Source: Tetrastigma voinierianum (Eukaryota; Streptophyta; Magnoliopsida; Vitales; Vitaceae). From it: DNA of 64,000 nucleotides. The translations under genes were made by a program, and so were the position numbers. The notes beneath the pieces are model-generated. The model saw only the letters and a list, made by a program, of their open reading frames with translations. It ran no database searches and had not been told where the DNA came from. This document shows, in pieces, positions 51,285-63,304 of this stretch (the stretch's first letter is position 1; the number at the start of each line of letters is the position of its first letter). The stretch covers positions 1 to 64,000 of the forward strand of contig JAEQBH010004687.1 of assembly GCA_016808115.1 (NCBI GenBank), given 5' to 3'.

Positions 51285-52740
51285 TGTGACATTGGAATAT
51301 TCATTTCCATTGTTTCCATAGTTTGATACCATTGTTCTCTAAATTTCTACTTTTGTTTCTTAGGATAATTTTGAGAAAAACCATTGCTTTTCTTTATGTT
51401 CTTGATTTTCTTCTTTTCTCAAGTATTCTTTATCTATTTCAAACACATTTATTTGTCACATCATGTTGAAATTTGAGAGGGCTCATCATTGGTGACATCA
51501 TTTGAGAAAATGTTGGAGACCTATCTGGAGGTTTTAAGATGTTTAGTTCGAGTCCAGCAGCCTGTTTAAATACGGAATAGTAGATGAATAGTCTACTTCT
51601 TCTAGATTTGGTTGTGGCTGTTGATCTTGGAAGGAGTTCTGAATTTCTAAATAGAGGGTGAGAGACCTTACGAGGAATGTCAGTCTTGTTAAGTTTTCTT
51701 TTCAACTGGCTCCAAAGAATTAATTTGAACATTTCCTTGTCCATGCTTCTATTATGGATAGAGTTTTTGGTTGTTCAATCGGTTTTTGAGCTAAGAGTTA
51801 ATTGAAGATAATTCAGGAGGATTGTGTTAAACATTCCCATGGAATAGGTTTTGGAATTATATTTGTTGAATTTTCTCATTTAACGCAAATTAATGTTTGA
51901 TCTTTTGGTGAGGACTGAGGCAATTTGGATTAACCTCTTAGGGTCATTACTTTGTAGTATACTGTATACTATAAGTATTTGTGAAGCCTAGGATCCCATG
52001 TCATAATTTGAATTTGAATATTTGAAATTTAAAAGCTTTATAAGAATGCTCTTATCTGACATACAGTCTAACTCTAGATTTGAATAGGTAGAAATAAGTC
52101 AAGCAATGTATTGTTTCCATTAATCTAAAAGAGATCTGAATTTGTTATATCTTGCAGAGACATATACATGTATAAGTTTGTCTAACCTAACACAAGTTTA
52201 AGGGTTTGAGCACTACTGGATAGCTCCTATATGTAGAATTTTAATTCTTTTGAATTTGTTCTAGATCGCCAAGATCTAGAAGTTCGATGGACACCCATCC
52301 AGAACCTATTGAATGGTATTTTTAAGAGATTTTGATTCTACTGTCTTTTAATTCAAAAATTCCTAGCTACCACAATATAATTCTTTAATATTTTATTTGC
52401 ATTTCCCAATTTTTTGATATCTGTTCCCAATCTTCATAGAAACAGAAAGTTTGTTTTCAAATTGTTTGGGTGTTTTCTTGTATTTAATCTTAGTATTCAT
52501 CTATCTTGGATGAACTAGTATTTAATGAATGCGCCTGGAATTTTTGATGAGGAATTTGACATTTCTATCCTTTCTACGATGGTGGGATTCTAACATTTAA
52601 GAGGGATACCACAGGACCACCTACCACACCATGGGGGCTTTACATTTGACCAAGCAGGACCACTGGGCTGACCAACATAGCGTAAGGATACAATTTATTT
52701 TGAAGAATACAAGTACAAAATTAATCAAAATTTTGCGAGC
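51285..52740 (-). pseudogene. Second viral locus: movement-protein region
   Basis: Collinear with 25815-27270 of copy 2 (ACATTGGAATATTCATTTCC, then GGCTCATCATTGGTGACATC, then the GGTTTTGGAATTAT stretch). Frameshifted throughout, with one open piece at 51744-51439. The primer-binding site expected near 52745-52760 is too damaged to read. Confidence 0.7.
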
Positions 52741-53171
52741 AAACTAAATGCAATTCTCTGAGACCTTAAACAATTTGAACATATATATTTTGAGCAGTAA
52801 ATAGCTAAAATTTTGAGCGAGTAATAGTAAGAATTTATGAATTTCTTGAAGTAATGGCGTTATGGCTGTAGGTTTCTGTTTAAACACCATAGTAGGTTCG
52901 AGGAGGTTTAAGGGTTTCCGGCTGATATACTATTTGAGTTAGATATATTTAGAACAAACATGCAAGCAATTATGCAATTTTGAATGAATAAAACGATGTG
53001 AAATTTGAATTGAAATTTATGTGAACTTTGAAAACTTACAGAGCTTTGAGTGCAGAAGCACGATCAGAGGAGAAGCAGTAAGCAAAGTTGGATACAAAGA
53101 ACTCCTGGAAGCTTCTCTCTCTGCTTCCTTATCTCTCTAAACTTATCACATACAGCTAAGGAGACAGCCCC
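52741..53171 (-). other. Second viral locus: leader with eroded PBS
   Basis: Occupies the interval between the promoter (53172) and the movement region, the same length as in the array (about 420 bases). The PBS region reads CAATTCTCTGAGACC against GGCTCTGATACCA elsewhere. Confidence 0.6.
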
Positions 53172-53183
53172 TCCTTATATAGG
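53172..53183 (-). promoter_or_regulatory. Second viral locus: TATA-type promoter
   Basis: Minus strand CCTATATAAGGA in the same context as 13028 and 20345. The upstream block 53184-53690 matches the other intergenic regions in order (GAAGAGTC-type motifs, TTTTGAGCCTGT). Confidence 0.7.
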
Positions 53184-53689
53184 AAATTTTTGGATTTGAA
53201 ATAAAACTTTAGCGTCACGCACAGTGGATCACATGTAACTTTTGAAGGGTGCATACTTTTAAGTCACATCTTGCTTTTGAAGAGTCAACATATCAGCAAT
53301 TTTGTTTCTTAAATTGGAGCTTTTGCTTTTGAAGTGGAGACTGACTGTGATGTTGCAGGAAATGATCTAAGATGCTATCACACCACTTGTGGGTCAGTTT
53401 TCATTCTTCATTAAATGCATTAGGAAGAACGTGAGAATTGGATTTCTTGGAATTTTGAGCCTGTACATTCTAGAGGCAAAACTTTTAGAGTGTTAAATCC
53501 TCCTCCTTATCATCCCTTACTCAGGAGTGAAGGGAGGCATTAGCACATGTCTTCATTTATATTTGGAAGAATTTCAATGTGCCTATTTGTGTCATCCCAT
53601 AGGTAAGTGAATTAAGTAGGAGTTTTGAAAAGCGTCTCTGTGGCTTGCAGCTATGGATTGTTTGAGGATGGGCCAAGTGTAAGGCGTAT

Positions 53690-54622
53690 TTGAAGGAATG
53701 AGTTTGTATTGTGGGCTGGCAAGGTTGGGATAAGCAATTTTTATGGCCTTTGAAGAGGGGCTTTCAAATTGGGCTTTTGAGGCTGGGGTCCATTTTTAGC
53801 CCGACATCAAAGCTTTGGGCTTAAGAGAAATTTTGGCAGCCCACCATTGATTTAATTCCTAACCAAAAACTTAGGGAATGGGCTTGGATGGGATTGATGA
53901 ATTTCAAGTCAACAAGAATCGAGGGATTCTTGAAGGTGAGAACAAAAGAAAGAAGTGAATAGCTATTTCCAGGGAGGGAAAAGAAAACCACAGGTTGATT
54001 GAAATAATCAAAACTTTAGAGTGAGTTGGATGGAAAATATTTGGATTAGCTCCCATAAGAAATATGTTCACTAGAACCAATTTGGAAAGTTTTGAACTTT
54101 TTTCATCCCGGATAAAAAACCGAGAAGGAGTTTTTTGGCACGTCTGAAAGTATGGTACCGCATTTTGTAGTCATAAAAATCAAAGTTTAGGGATCAAAAT
54201 GTTTGAAAGTCTTTGTGGGTAAAAATATTTTGACACAATCTTTTCATTAATGACTTAAAGGAATTTTGCATTTAGAGTAGCAAAGTCATTACATAAGGTT
54301 CATGACATGAGATATTTGAGCAAGACTAAAGTATCTCACAGTATGAATTCATTAAATTCTGAGGTTTTAGTATTTACGTTGGAAATGAAATACTTTTCAT
54401 TTTGAAAATACTTGACCTCAATCTCAGAAGCCGATATATGATCAGGTTCTAAAATTTAGTAACAATTTTTGTTCTTTTGTTTAGTATACAAATTTTAGGT
54501 TAGTGTTTAGAAAAGAAAGGTTAAAGGAGTTTCCCAAAACTTGAAAGCGATTTAAAGTTTGAGGCCTTTTCATTTACATAGAGGCTTTTGAAGTGGGTTT
54601 GATTGGATAAGCTTTTGCTCAT
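53690..54622 (-). pseudogene. Second viral locus: second ORF
   Basis: Collinear with 13600-14602. The start codon near 54622 is in the kept context (GCTTTTGCTCATTT on the plus strand). No long frame remains. Confidence 0.6.
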
Positions 54623-54659
54623 TTCCACAGTAAAATTCACGTGAAAGGAAATCGGAGTA

Positions 54660-55282
54660 AAACATTTGAAGATCACTTTGATAAATTGAATTTCAAAATC
54701 AAAAGCAGATAAAAAATAACACCATCACAGCAAAAAATATTTTGAAACTAAGTTTGAACATCTTTTTGCAGTATTTCAACTGTGGCTTTTGCGATCAGCT
54801 CTTAAAGGGAAATTTTTTTGTTGAAAACATCACTTTGAAATTTTAGATGCAAAACAATGGCTAATTTCTTTTTAACCGTTGAATAATTCAATTGTGGACC
54901 ACTCCAAACACCAGAGTGAAATCTAACAATTGAAATTTTGTTTTGAAAATCTTGTTTTAAAATCCACCATATCCTATATTGGAGGCATCTGTCTCTATAA
55001 TAGGAAAGGCTTCTGGGTGAAGGATACCTAAGCAAGGAAGTTCCTTAACTGGATTTTATTGTTTGACTACCTGGGTATGTTCCTCAGACCAAGGTAAAGG
55101 ATTTTTCTTTAACCTTTGAAATAAAGGCTTGATTAAAATCCTAAGATTTGGGTAAAACTCAGCTACATAGTTAAGGCTTCCTAAGAACCTTTATGGCACA
55201 TGTTTATCTTTGATTTCATCGAGGAAATTTGTTTGCAAAAAATCCTATTGCTCTGTATAGGTTTATTTGGCCTTGATGAATA
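54660..55282 (-). pseudogene. Second viral locus: RNase H end of pol
   Basis: Matches 14675-15260 (CACCAGAGTGAAATCT, AGCAAGGAAGTTCCTTAACT, ACCAAGGTAAAGG). It is cut at about 55282 by the E5 LTR within the sequence CCTTGATGAAT, which continues as GTCAAATCC in the uninterrupted copies (22530). The other side of this viral copy is not in the window. Confidence 0.8.
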
Positions 55283-57260
55283 TGCGTGGCCCCAAAGCAG
55301 GGTCAGTTGACTACCCGTCAGCCTTGGGGATAAGTAGGTCGGGTTGCAGAAACGCCACTGAAAATCGAGCGAGTCTCCTTTATGCAGGGAGCTCTACTAA
55401 ATCTGGAGACACATATAAAACCTGTCCCAAGCAGTCCAATATAATCCCAAGGATAACAACATGGATAAAAATGGCCACTTGGGCCCATAAAACAATATCC
55501 ATCAACCATATCAACCATGTCCCATAGTTCTAAGAGTAGTAAATGGCTCTTATACAACATATATCAAAATAGAGAGAATTCTAATACATATGGAAAACCA
55601 TCAAAACCCGCATCCGGCTTTCTTAAAAAGCTCGACTCCTAGGATGAGCAGTCCCTACGCACGCTCGGTACTGTGTAAAATAAGGGGGTCCCCACGGCGG
55701 ATGAGCCCACAAAGCTCATTAGGAAAATGTCGCCCTAAGTGGGCTACTCACCACCCTAAGTGCGGTGCAATGTTCCAATTTAAACAAACATTCAAGCAAG
55801 TATGATCCTACTTGAATGTCTACATGATAACTGGATCGAGGTCACTCTGACTCTCTCACTCGCCTAAGCCTTGTATGAGAGTGTATTTTATTAGTGGACA
55901 ACCCTCGTGTATATATATCAATTGTGGTCCGCTCCGATGATTGATATATATAAATTCATACGTGGACTACCCTCAGGTGAATATGTATTTGGTAGCTCAG
56001 GCGGTTGATATATTATTTAATTAGGACTACCCTCGAACCATTTATTATTAGACAACCCCTCCAGAACCATTTTCTCTAGACTTGTCTCATGCATACTCTA
56101 TGGTCCTAGGATGTTCGAGTAGGTATGGAATGCAGTACAGCCAGTTCTGTCTGATGCAAACCACATGAAATATATAAACATGAATATATTTACATAATTA
56201 AAATTAAATCACCTGAAATGTTGTAAAATTATCATTCAAACACCAAAATTAGCTCCTTAGGCGATATTCCCGACACAGGACAATTCGATTGGTGCTTAAT
56301 CAAACCCGAGATTTTCCAAAAATACATTTTTTGGGGTTTCCCTTCCCTAAGGCAGTAAAACCTAGGGGTTTACATTTCTAGTTCCTCAAATAATTTATCG
56401 GTTCATATATAAACGCATCATGGCCATTCAGGCTCAAATCCATTCAACACAATTCAAACCCACCAAAATCCAACACTTTCATACCCAGCGTAAATGCGAC
56501 GGCTTCTGAGTACTCATTTGAATTTAAAAAATTTGTATTAATTCGGTCCATGTTTTGGGACCAGATCCAAACTCCTTACAATAGCTAAATCGACTCAAAC
56601 ATTCGAAAAACACTAAATGGAATAAAACCCAAGTAGGGAGAAAATCCTACCTCGAGGAGTTTGAAGAAACTCATGCGGAGTCCGCGCATTGCTTTGTTCG
56701 CGTAGATCGTTTCCTTCTACTTTGAGAATCATGGCTGGTCGGATTGTGTGCAAACTTAGGAAGAAGCGCTCTCTCTCTAAATCTCATGAAGCGACTCTTT
56801 GGACGAAAATAATAATGGCTTCTCACGTTTTGGCAAAACTTGTCTTAGGGAGAGTGAGAAAGACTATTCCTCTTTTGTCTTTATGACTTAAAATCAAATC
56901 TCTAAATGACATGTATGTCCTGCTTTACGCAGTTTGATATTGGCTTTTCACCTCGGCCGTCCATTTTCATCATTTATCTACATTACTTATGGTACATGAG
57001 TACATGTTATATGTGGCTTTCGTGCATCAAAAAAAACCGATTCACCTTTTTTGAAATGCATTGCCAAAACGTGTCGACAGGCGCTCGAAAATTCTGAAAT
57101 TTTGCGTGCTAACTGATTTCGATGAGACGATTCCCAACGGTGCAATCCGTTTCATCATCCAGGTTCTAGAGAATTGAATTCTGGATTTTTAGTAATTACA
57201 ATTTTGTAATTAAAATTACGATTTTGCCTTATTCGAAATTGGAATTTCTCGGGTCATACA
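55283..57260 (-). repeat. 3' LTR of E5 (subfamily A)
   Basis: Same landmarks as E0 and E1: GTTGACTACCCGTCA near the end, GACTACCCTC units (55900-56060), a GGAGTTTGAAGAAACTC hairpin remnant (56658-56674) and a GCTCTCTCTCTAAA motif (56768-56781). Confidence 0.85.
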
Positions 57261-59477
57261 TTCTCCTCGCAAAGGAATTTCGATCCGAAATTAAGAACCA
57301 ATTATAAACACTCACATGCATATGCAGTATAATGTACCATGCATGTAAGCTAGTTATTTAATTGTTAAACAACTAAACTCATTGCCTTCATCCTAAACAA
57401 GAAGGGATAGATGGCCCGCATTGTGTCATCGCTCCCACGTGAACTCCTCCCACTCCTGTAGGTGTCTCCATAGGTACCTTCACTAGTCTCTCACGGTTTC
57501 GTCATAAAACTTGAACAAACTATCAACTAATCTTGCACTTTGGTCCTCGCCTCGGTCCCGTCAGTGTCAACCTCTATCATTACACAATCCACTACATGGA
57601 GTTGGGTGCAGTGCGGCTCTCCGGGCATGGAGGCGTGAAACACCTCATGGACACTGACATGGCAGGCGTGCCTTCTTAGAGTGCGCAACCGATTACCCTC
57701 TCAAGTATCGAAGGGCCCATGAGATCTGTGATGGCTTCCACAGCTTCTTAAGACGACGCTCCCTCTTAGGCATCACCTTCAGAAGGCGTGAGCCCCAGCC
57801 TCGAACTTCTAAAGACCGTCTCATTGCATACGCGGCTCTTACGTCGGCTGGCGTGAGAAGTGGCCCAGTCGTATCAAACACCTTCAGAGGTGTCTCTAAT
57901 CAATCGGGACCGATGAGTGGAGCTCTCTCCCCTTGCTCGGTCCAACATAACGGTGATCTACATGGCTCCCGCGCTAGTGCCTCGTGCGATTGCCATCCCA
58001 CGTATGCTCGCACGTAGCTTTTTATTGTAGACGAGATTCTACTAAGGAAAATGCTCCTCCAGCTACCCTTATGATCTGGGACGCATGTGCATAACATGTC
58101 CTCTAATATGTATAGTCTCTCGGGCTGGCCATGCAGTACGAGATTTGGAGTATTGTACTCATCGTCAACCAGTGTACCCATAGCCTTTTGGAAACTCTTC
58201 CAAAAGTGCGCCGTAAATCTCGGGTCTCTATCCGACCCACTATGGAATCACCAGCGCTCCATGTAGTCGGACTATCTCACGAGGAATGTATAGCCGTGAA
58301 TCTCTCGAGGGCGAAGGTCGTCCGCACGGCTGAAAATGTGCGACTTAGTAGGTCGGTCCTATCACCCATACCGCGTCATGCTTACGCTACGTCCGTGGCA
58401 GGTGGGTCTGAGTCCATCGTAGCGTGCTCACTTCCACTCGCCACCTCCAATGCGGTACAGTAGCCTGGCGGCACCGATGCTCGGCCTTTTCTTGGCGTGA
58501 GACATCGTCGAACAAGAGTCCCTACGTGTCTCTTCATCCCACTCCAATGTCACGCGTGAAGATCTGGTACATCTCGTGCCACAGATGTCTGAATCGAGAG
58601 CAGTGAAACTCCCTAAGAATCTCCTCTCTCAAATCGGTCAACTGGGGAACCACTATTCGTCCCCTATATCGAAGACTACCATCTGCGTGAACTGTCCAGC
58701 CCTCGTCACCCGTACCTAACTGTACTCTGTCCCTGATGGACACTATCTCTGCGTCCTTCCACTGGGACTCAATCACTGCATTCAGCAGAGGCGGGTTAAC
58801 CATAAACTCCCAAGTACTGAATCACGCTTCGGTATGCGTAGCTGGCCCGACCAGTCTCGGCGTCTGCCAGCCTCCCAGAAGCTATACTAGCGGGCTCCTA
58901 AGGCTTAAGTGAGTGCATCGGCTACCACATTTGCCTTGCACCGGAATTGGTAATGCAAGTGAAGTCATAATCCTCTAGGAACTCCATCCATCTGCGTTGC
59001 CTCATGTTAAGGTCTGCATTTGCGTGAAAATGTGTAGGACTTTTATGGTGAGTGCACCTCGACTCTCGCCATATAAGTGAGTGGCGCCGGATCTTGAGGG
59101 CGAGGCCCACGACCGCCAAGCTCCATGTCATGTGTGGGAGTAGTGCTCATGATTCTTCAATGACGAGAACCATAAGCTACTACCCTCCGGATGCATCAAA
59201 ACCACATCCGATCTGTCCTCGAGGCATCCTGATACCTGCTGTGTACCCTTTGTCCCACATGCAGGCCCAGCGAGATGGGAGGTGAGTAAGTCTCTTCTTC
59301 AACTCCTGGAATGCCTCACGGCATCGGTCATCCCACTCAAACTTGACCTCCTTGGGATAAACTGATCATGGGTAACATGATGGAGAATATCAGAAGCCAG
59401 ATCTCATTGTGCCGTTGATCGAAACTGCATTATCTCGAAGGCGACGGTCTCTCCCAGCTCATCCTTTGCCTCGACCT
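57261..59477 (-). pseudogene. E5 pol remnant: RNase H, integrase, chromovirus C-terminus
   Basis: Read leftwards: RNase H piece at 59131-58922 (LNMRQRRWMEFLEDYDF, a Ty3 RNase H signature); the spacer/zinc-binding start of integrase at 58803-58534 (DLREEILREFHCSRF, then MYQIF); integrase end at 58181-57900 (EDMLCTCV, HKGSW, EPCRSPLCWTEQGERAPLIG); and a KVMPKR stretch near 57780. The tail at about 57450-57380 reads, across a frameshift, as a VLWRH...EEFTWER...AIYPFLF pattern typical of chromovirus C-termini. This is the best-preserved pol of the retrotransposon family in the window, but it is still broken by several shifts. RT is mostly lost at the 59477 junction. Confidence 0.82.
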
Positions 59478-61827
59478 TGTAGCGCCCCAATCCGGGTCAG
59501 ATTGAGCTACGAATCAACCCGTAAAACTTGTTGGCTTGACCAAAGAACACCTTACAAATTCTGACATTGTACAAAGGACTATTATCTAATCCTCGAAACA
59601 ACGGCGCCATAAACTTATGTGAAGACCAAATGATGTTTATGTGAAAATATATGGTCAAAGTGAATATGTTAAATACTCAGCGGAATTGAAACAAAGTAAA
59701 GTATACTCAAAAATTGGGAAACAAAAAGTATTACAACACTCCAGCCTTTCCCTTGAGTGCAGGTCCTTCAAGTAATAAAGTGGACTCTAGAGTGGGATAT
59801 AGTACTTACGAGGATTGGAGTTCTCTACAATTTAGATTTGATCACCCCAGATTACAAGGGCTCTTTCCTTTATTTAGGTGACCAAGTAGGATGTCGAATG
59901 AAATCAATTTAATTGAAACAAAAACGAGATTTAAAACCCAATCCTAAAAATCTACCAAATAAACAACTATTTAATTCTAAAGGTATGAAAGTCACTAGGG
60001 ATGGGGATAATTGTTTACAAAGCAGGTTTGCATTTCCTTGAAAGTCTGACATTTGTGAGGTTGAATCTTTAGTTTGTCGAGAAACAATGTAGTATAGCTT
60101 AGTTTCTCCATACACCATACATTTCACTAGTTAGAGATCCATATTCCTTTTAGAGACAAATGGGTCTAAATAGCTACTAGTAAAATTGACACTCTTTAAG
60201 ATTTGATTGTTTTTCTTTTTGATACTTCTGACCATGTCTTAGGGTGAAGAATTCTTGCCCCATGGAAAGACGAGGATAATGCAAGGCCTTCTCCAATGTA
60301 ATTTGGTATCTCGTCCTTCAAATCTAGTAAAATTTTCTATCGCAGTTAGATCTTTGCTAACACAGGATCAAGATCCTTTCTATCGATTAAGGAGAAACCT
60401 GCGATCAACTAAATTGATACATCATCTAATTAATCCTCACACCATGAGTAAGTGTGATCTATCGAGTAATTTTGAGTTCACATTAGTTCCAAGATATTAG
60501 TAACATACCCCTGAGATTCTAGCTCTTTACTCTCAGAATCTCCGTCTGTGTCACTTTCGAGAGGGCCTCCTGGAAATCGAGCAAGATACGGCTCTTTTTG
60601 GGTATAAGCCACCACCGTATTCAAGACAATTCATTAAATGAAGCATTACAGTGCCATAATTGGTATTCAAACCCACAAAATAACTGGCGCAAATGCGAAT
60701 GTTCAACTTAATTAAACTGACCCTAGAGGGTGTTTAATGTTTCATTACAGATTCAATCATCATAATCAAGCAATGAAAATGAAGAAAGAAATCCAAAGAG
60801 AAGAGAAAAAAACCGAGATTTAGGAAGAAGCAAATCATGCCTCCAACGATAAATAAATTGAATATCTTAATTACTGACACCGAAATCCCTTGATAGAAAT
60901 AAAAATGCGCTCTAAAACTACTCCTAAGATCTAGTAAAAATAAAAATGCAACAAAAACTGAAAATGCGGTTTAGAGAGAAAAACCCATGAGGAGAAAATC
61001 GATTTCTAGCTTCAATATTTATGCGAACATTAGTGAAATCGGAACCTTTCGATGTCTGACACGAAAATATCTTCAATAGAAACTAAAATCTACAAAAATA
61101 ACTCTCGGATCTAAAAATCAAAATCTATAGAAAAGCGGAAAATGGGCGGAGTCTGAGAAACCCCATAGAGAGAGGCTCTCCGATCTTTCCGCTTGCCTCT
61201 TTACCTAAAAAGCGAGTATATATATAGTGCAAGGTGAATGGGCCAGGAGAATTAAGTCAAAAACTCAATTTTCGGCCTTTTTCAAGTTGCTGTATTCTGG
61301 TCGTGACACCAGCTTTCTGTCACGACACCAGCTTTCTGTCGCGACACCAAAATGGTGTCACGACACCAGCTTTCTGTCGCGACACCAAAATGGTGTCGCG
61401 ACACAACTATCTGTCCGACACGACTTTACTGTCACGTGCATTTCTGTCGCGACTAATTTTGGACAACAGCGGTTTTCTTCTCTAATTTGTCGGGGCCATA
61501 ACTGTTAAAGTTTCTTTGGATTTGGCGTGTAGTACTCGTTGGAAAGATCTTTGAATGTAGAATGCAGCCATGAGGGAATTTGAACCATTTGATGTTCCAG
61601 ATGGTACAGAAAAATTAATCTTCCCAGTAGCGCGCTGTGAGACTCTCGGTTGACTCTTATTTTGGAAATATATTGCTCATTTCTTGCCAAATCACTTGCT
61701 TTTCATCAATAATCCTACAAAACCAAGTTTCGAGGAAATTTTATGAGTTTTACATGAATATGGATATTAAATGCACAAAATAGCATGTGAAATGAACTCG
61801 AAAATATAGATGAGTTTTGCATTCATC
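59478..61827 (-). mobile_element. LTR-like block of a different family
   Basis: The left edge is TGTAGCGCCCCAATCCGG, which on the minus strand ends ...GGGGCGCTACA, an LTR-like CA end. The block is unlike the GGGGCGTCACA family and contains no coding motif. Its right edge is placed where subfamily-A LTR sequence resumes (about 61828). I see no matching target duplication (GACCT precedes the left edge). Short frames at 59909-60127 and 60255-60500 lack motifs. It may be a solo LTR of about 2.35 kb. Confidence 0.5.
61298..61460. repeat. Palindromic tandem repeat (GTCGCGACACC units)
   Basis: Six to eight short units alternate two forms: TGTCACGACACCAGCTTTC and TGTCGCGACACCAAAATGG. The segment TGGTGTCGCGACACCA is a perfect 16-base palindrome. 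The last units (61405-61460) are decayed. It lies within the LTR-like block. Confidence 0.85.
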
Positions 61828-63290
61828 TGTAGCGTGGACTCAGGGATCGGGAGGTTTCTTCAAACTCCTTGGTAGGATTTTCTCCTACTTGGGTTTATTC
61901 CCATTTAAATGTTTTACTAATGTTTCGGTTGGTTTGAGTAGTGAGGGCCGTTGATCAATCCCGAGGAACATGGGACCGGGTGTGCAGAGTTTTGGGATTT
62001 TTCTTGGTTGGCCGTGGCCCCCCTTGAAATTTAGAGGAGCTGTTTAGGTGTTTTAATTCCAAAATATTCTTTATTAATCATGTATTAGTTTGATTAGTAG
62101 GGAATGGCATTAGTTATGAGTTCACTAAGTGAACTGTTGAGTTATGATTTTTCGGGAATAGTAACTTGAGGTTTCACTATTAAAGCAGTCTTTTCAAAAT
62201 ATATTTTGTGTGAAATATGTGTTTGGTCAAGTGATTCCAAATTGAATTGCGAATTGATCATTAGGCTAATTTTTGATGTGATGAAATGTATGACCCATAA
62301 CATGATTGTGTGATTTGGATTATGCGAGTATATTCATGTTTATATATTTGCATGTGATTAGGCATGTGGAAGCCTTTATGCATTCCATATGCTGGAACAT
62401 CCTAGGATTATAGGAGATAGTGCATGAGATGAGTCTAGAAAAATGGTTGGAGGGTAGTCTAAAACATTGAATATCGGAGGGTAGTCCAAACAAATAATAT
62501 CAATCGTCGGAGCGGCCCAATTGATATTCATAGCGGGAGGGTAGTCCACGAGCAAACAATATATCTGCTTAAGTCGGAGGCGGCTGATTGATATATATTC
62601 ATGGGAGGGTAGTCCACAAACAAAATAATAATATATGTTGTCGGGCGCCCAATTGAATATATACATGGAGGGTTGTCCACTAATAAAATAATAATTCTCG
62701 CATACAAGGGGCTTAGAGCGAGTGTGAGAGAAGTGATGAGACTCGGGATCACGGAGTTAGTGTGTAGACATTCCAAGTAGGATCATGCATTTGCTTGAAT
62801 GTGTTTAATTTGGAACGCATTGCCTTTGCGGCTTAGGTGGTGGTGGCCCATTTAGGGGGTTCTCCTCACCGAGCTTTAGCTCACCCCGTCGATGGGATCC
62901 CCTTTTCACAGTGCAGGGGGCGTGCGGGGAGACGGTTAAGATCACAGAATTTGAGTTCTAGAAGAGAAATTCGAATGTGGCTTTGTTGATGTTTACATGT
63001 ATTAGAACTAATTAAGTTTAATATATGTATTGTTTAAAGTGAAGATATTGTAACTCTTGTAACTATGGAATATATATAGTTTTGTTATGCATATTGGGAC
63101 CTCTTTGATATATATGTGCATATATTGAGTTTGCTTGGGACGAGGTTATATGCGAGGTTTGTAATTAGGTAGAGCTCACAGTACAAAGGGAGACTATGCC
63201 GATTTTAAGAGAAGTAGTCGGGTAACCCGACGTCCGTTATCTTCAGCGGGTTGTGGGTGGTCAACGGACCCCGGGTTTTGGGGCGTCACG
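61828..63290 (+). repeat. 5' LTR of E6, 5'-truncated
   Basis: Starts in the GCGTGGACTC...GGAGGTTTCTTCAAACTCC hairpin region (61851-61869), runs through GGAGGGTAGTCC units (62450-62680), and ends GGGTTTTGGGGCGTCAC, collinear with 34520-36017. Confidence 0.85.
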
Positions 63291-63292
63291 AC

Positions 63293-63304
63293 TTAGTATC
63301 GAGC
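63293..63304 (+). other. E6 primer-binding site
   Basis: TTAGTATCGAGC, two changes and one gap from TGGTATCAGAGC, three bases after the LTR end. Confidence 0.7.

Larger units (their letters stand above)
55283..59477 (-). mobile_element. E5: truncated LTR retrotransposon (3' LTR plus pol end)
   Basis: 3' LTR 55283-57260 (LTR start TGTATGACCCGAG on the minus strand; its other end is damaged), preceded on the minus strand by a purine-rich GCGAGGAGAA tract and then the 3' part of pol. It is broken off at 59477 by an LTR-like block of another family, so the 5' half and 5' LTR are missing here. It inserted into the RNase H part of the second viral locus. Confidence 0.82.

Noticed and set aside
61298..61460. 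CRISPR array
   Set aside because: Units are directly adjacent without unique spacers, lie in a plant repeat and are palindromic iterons.
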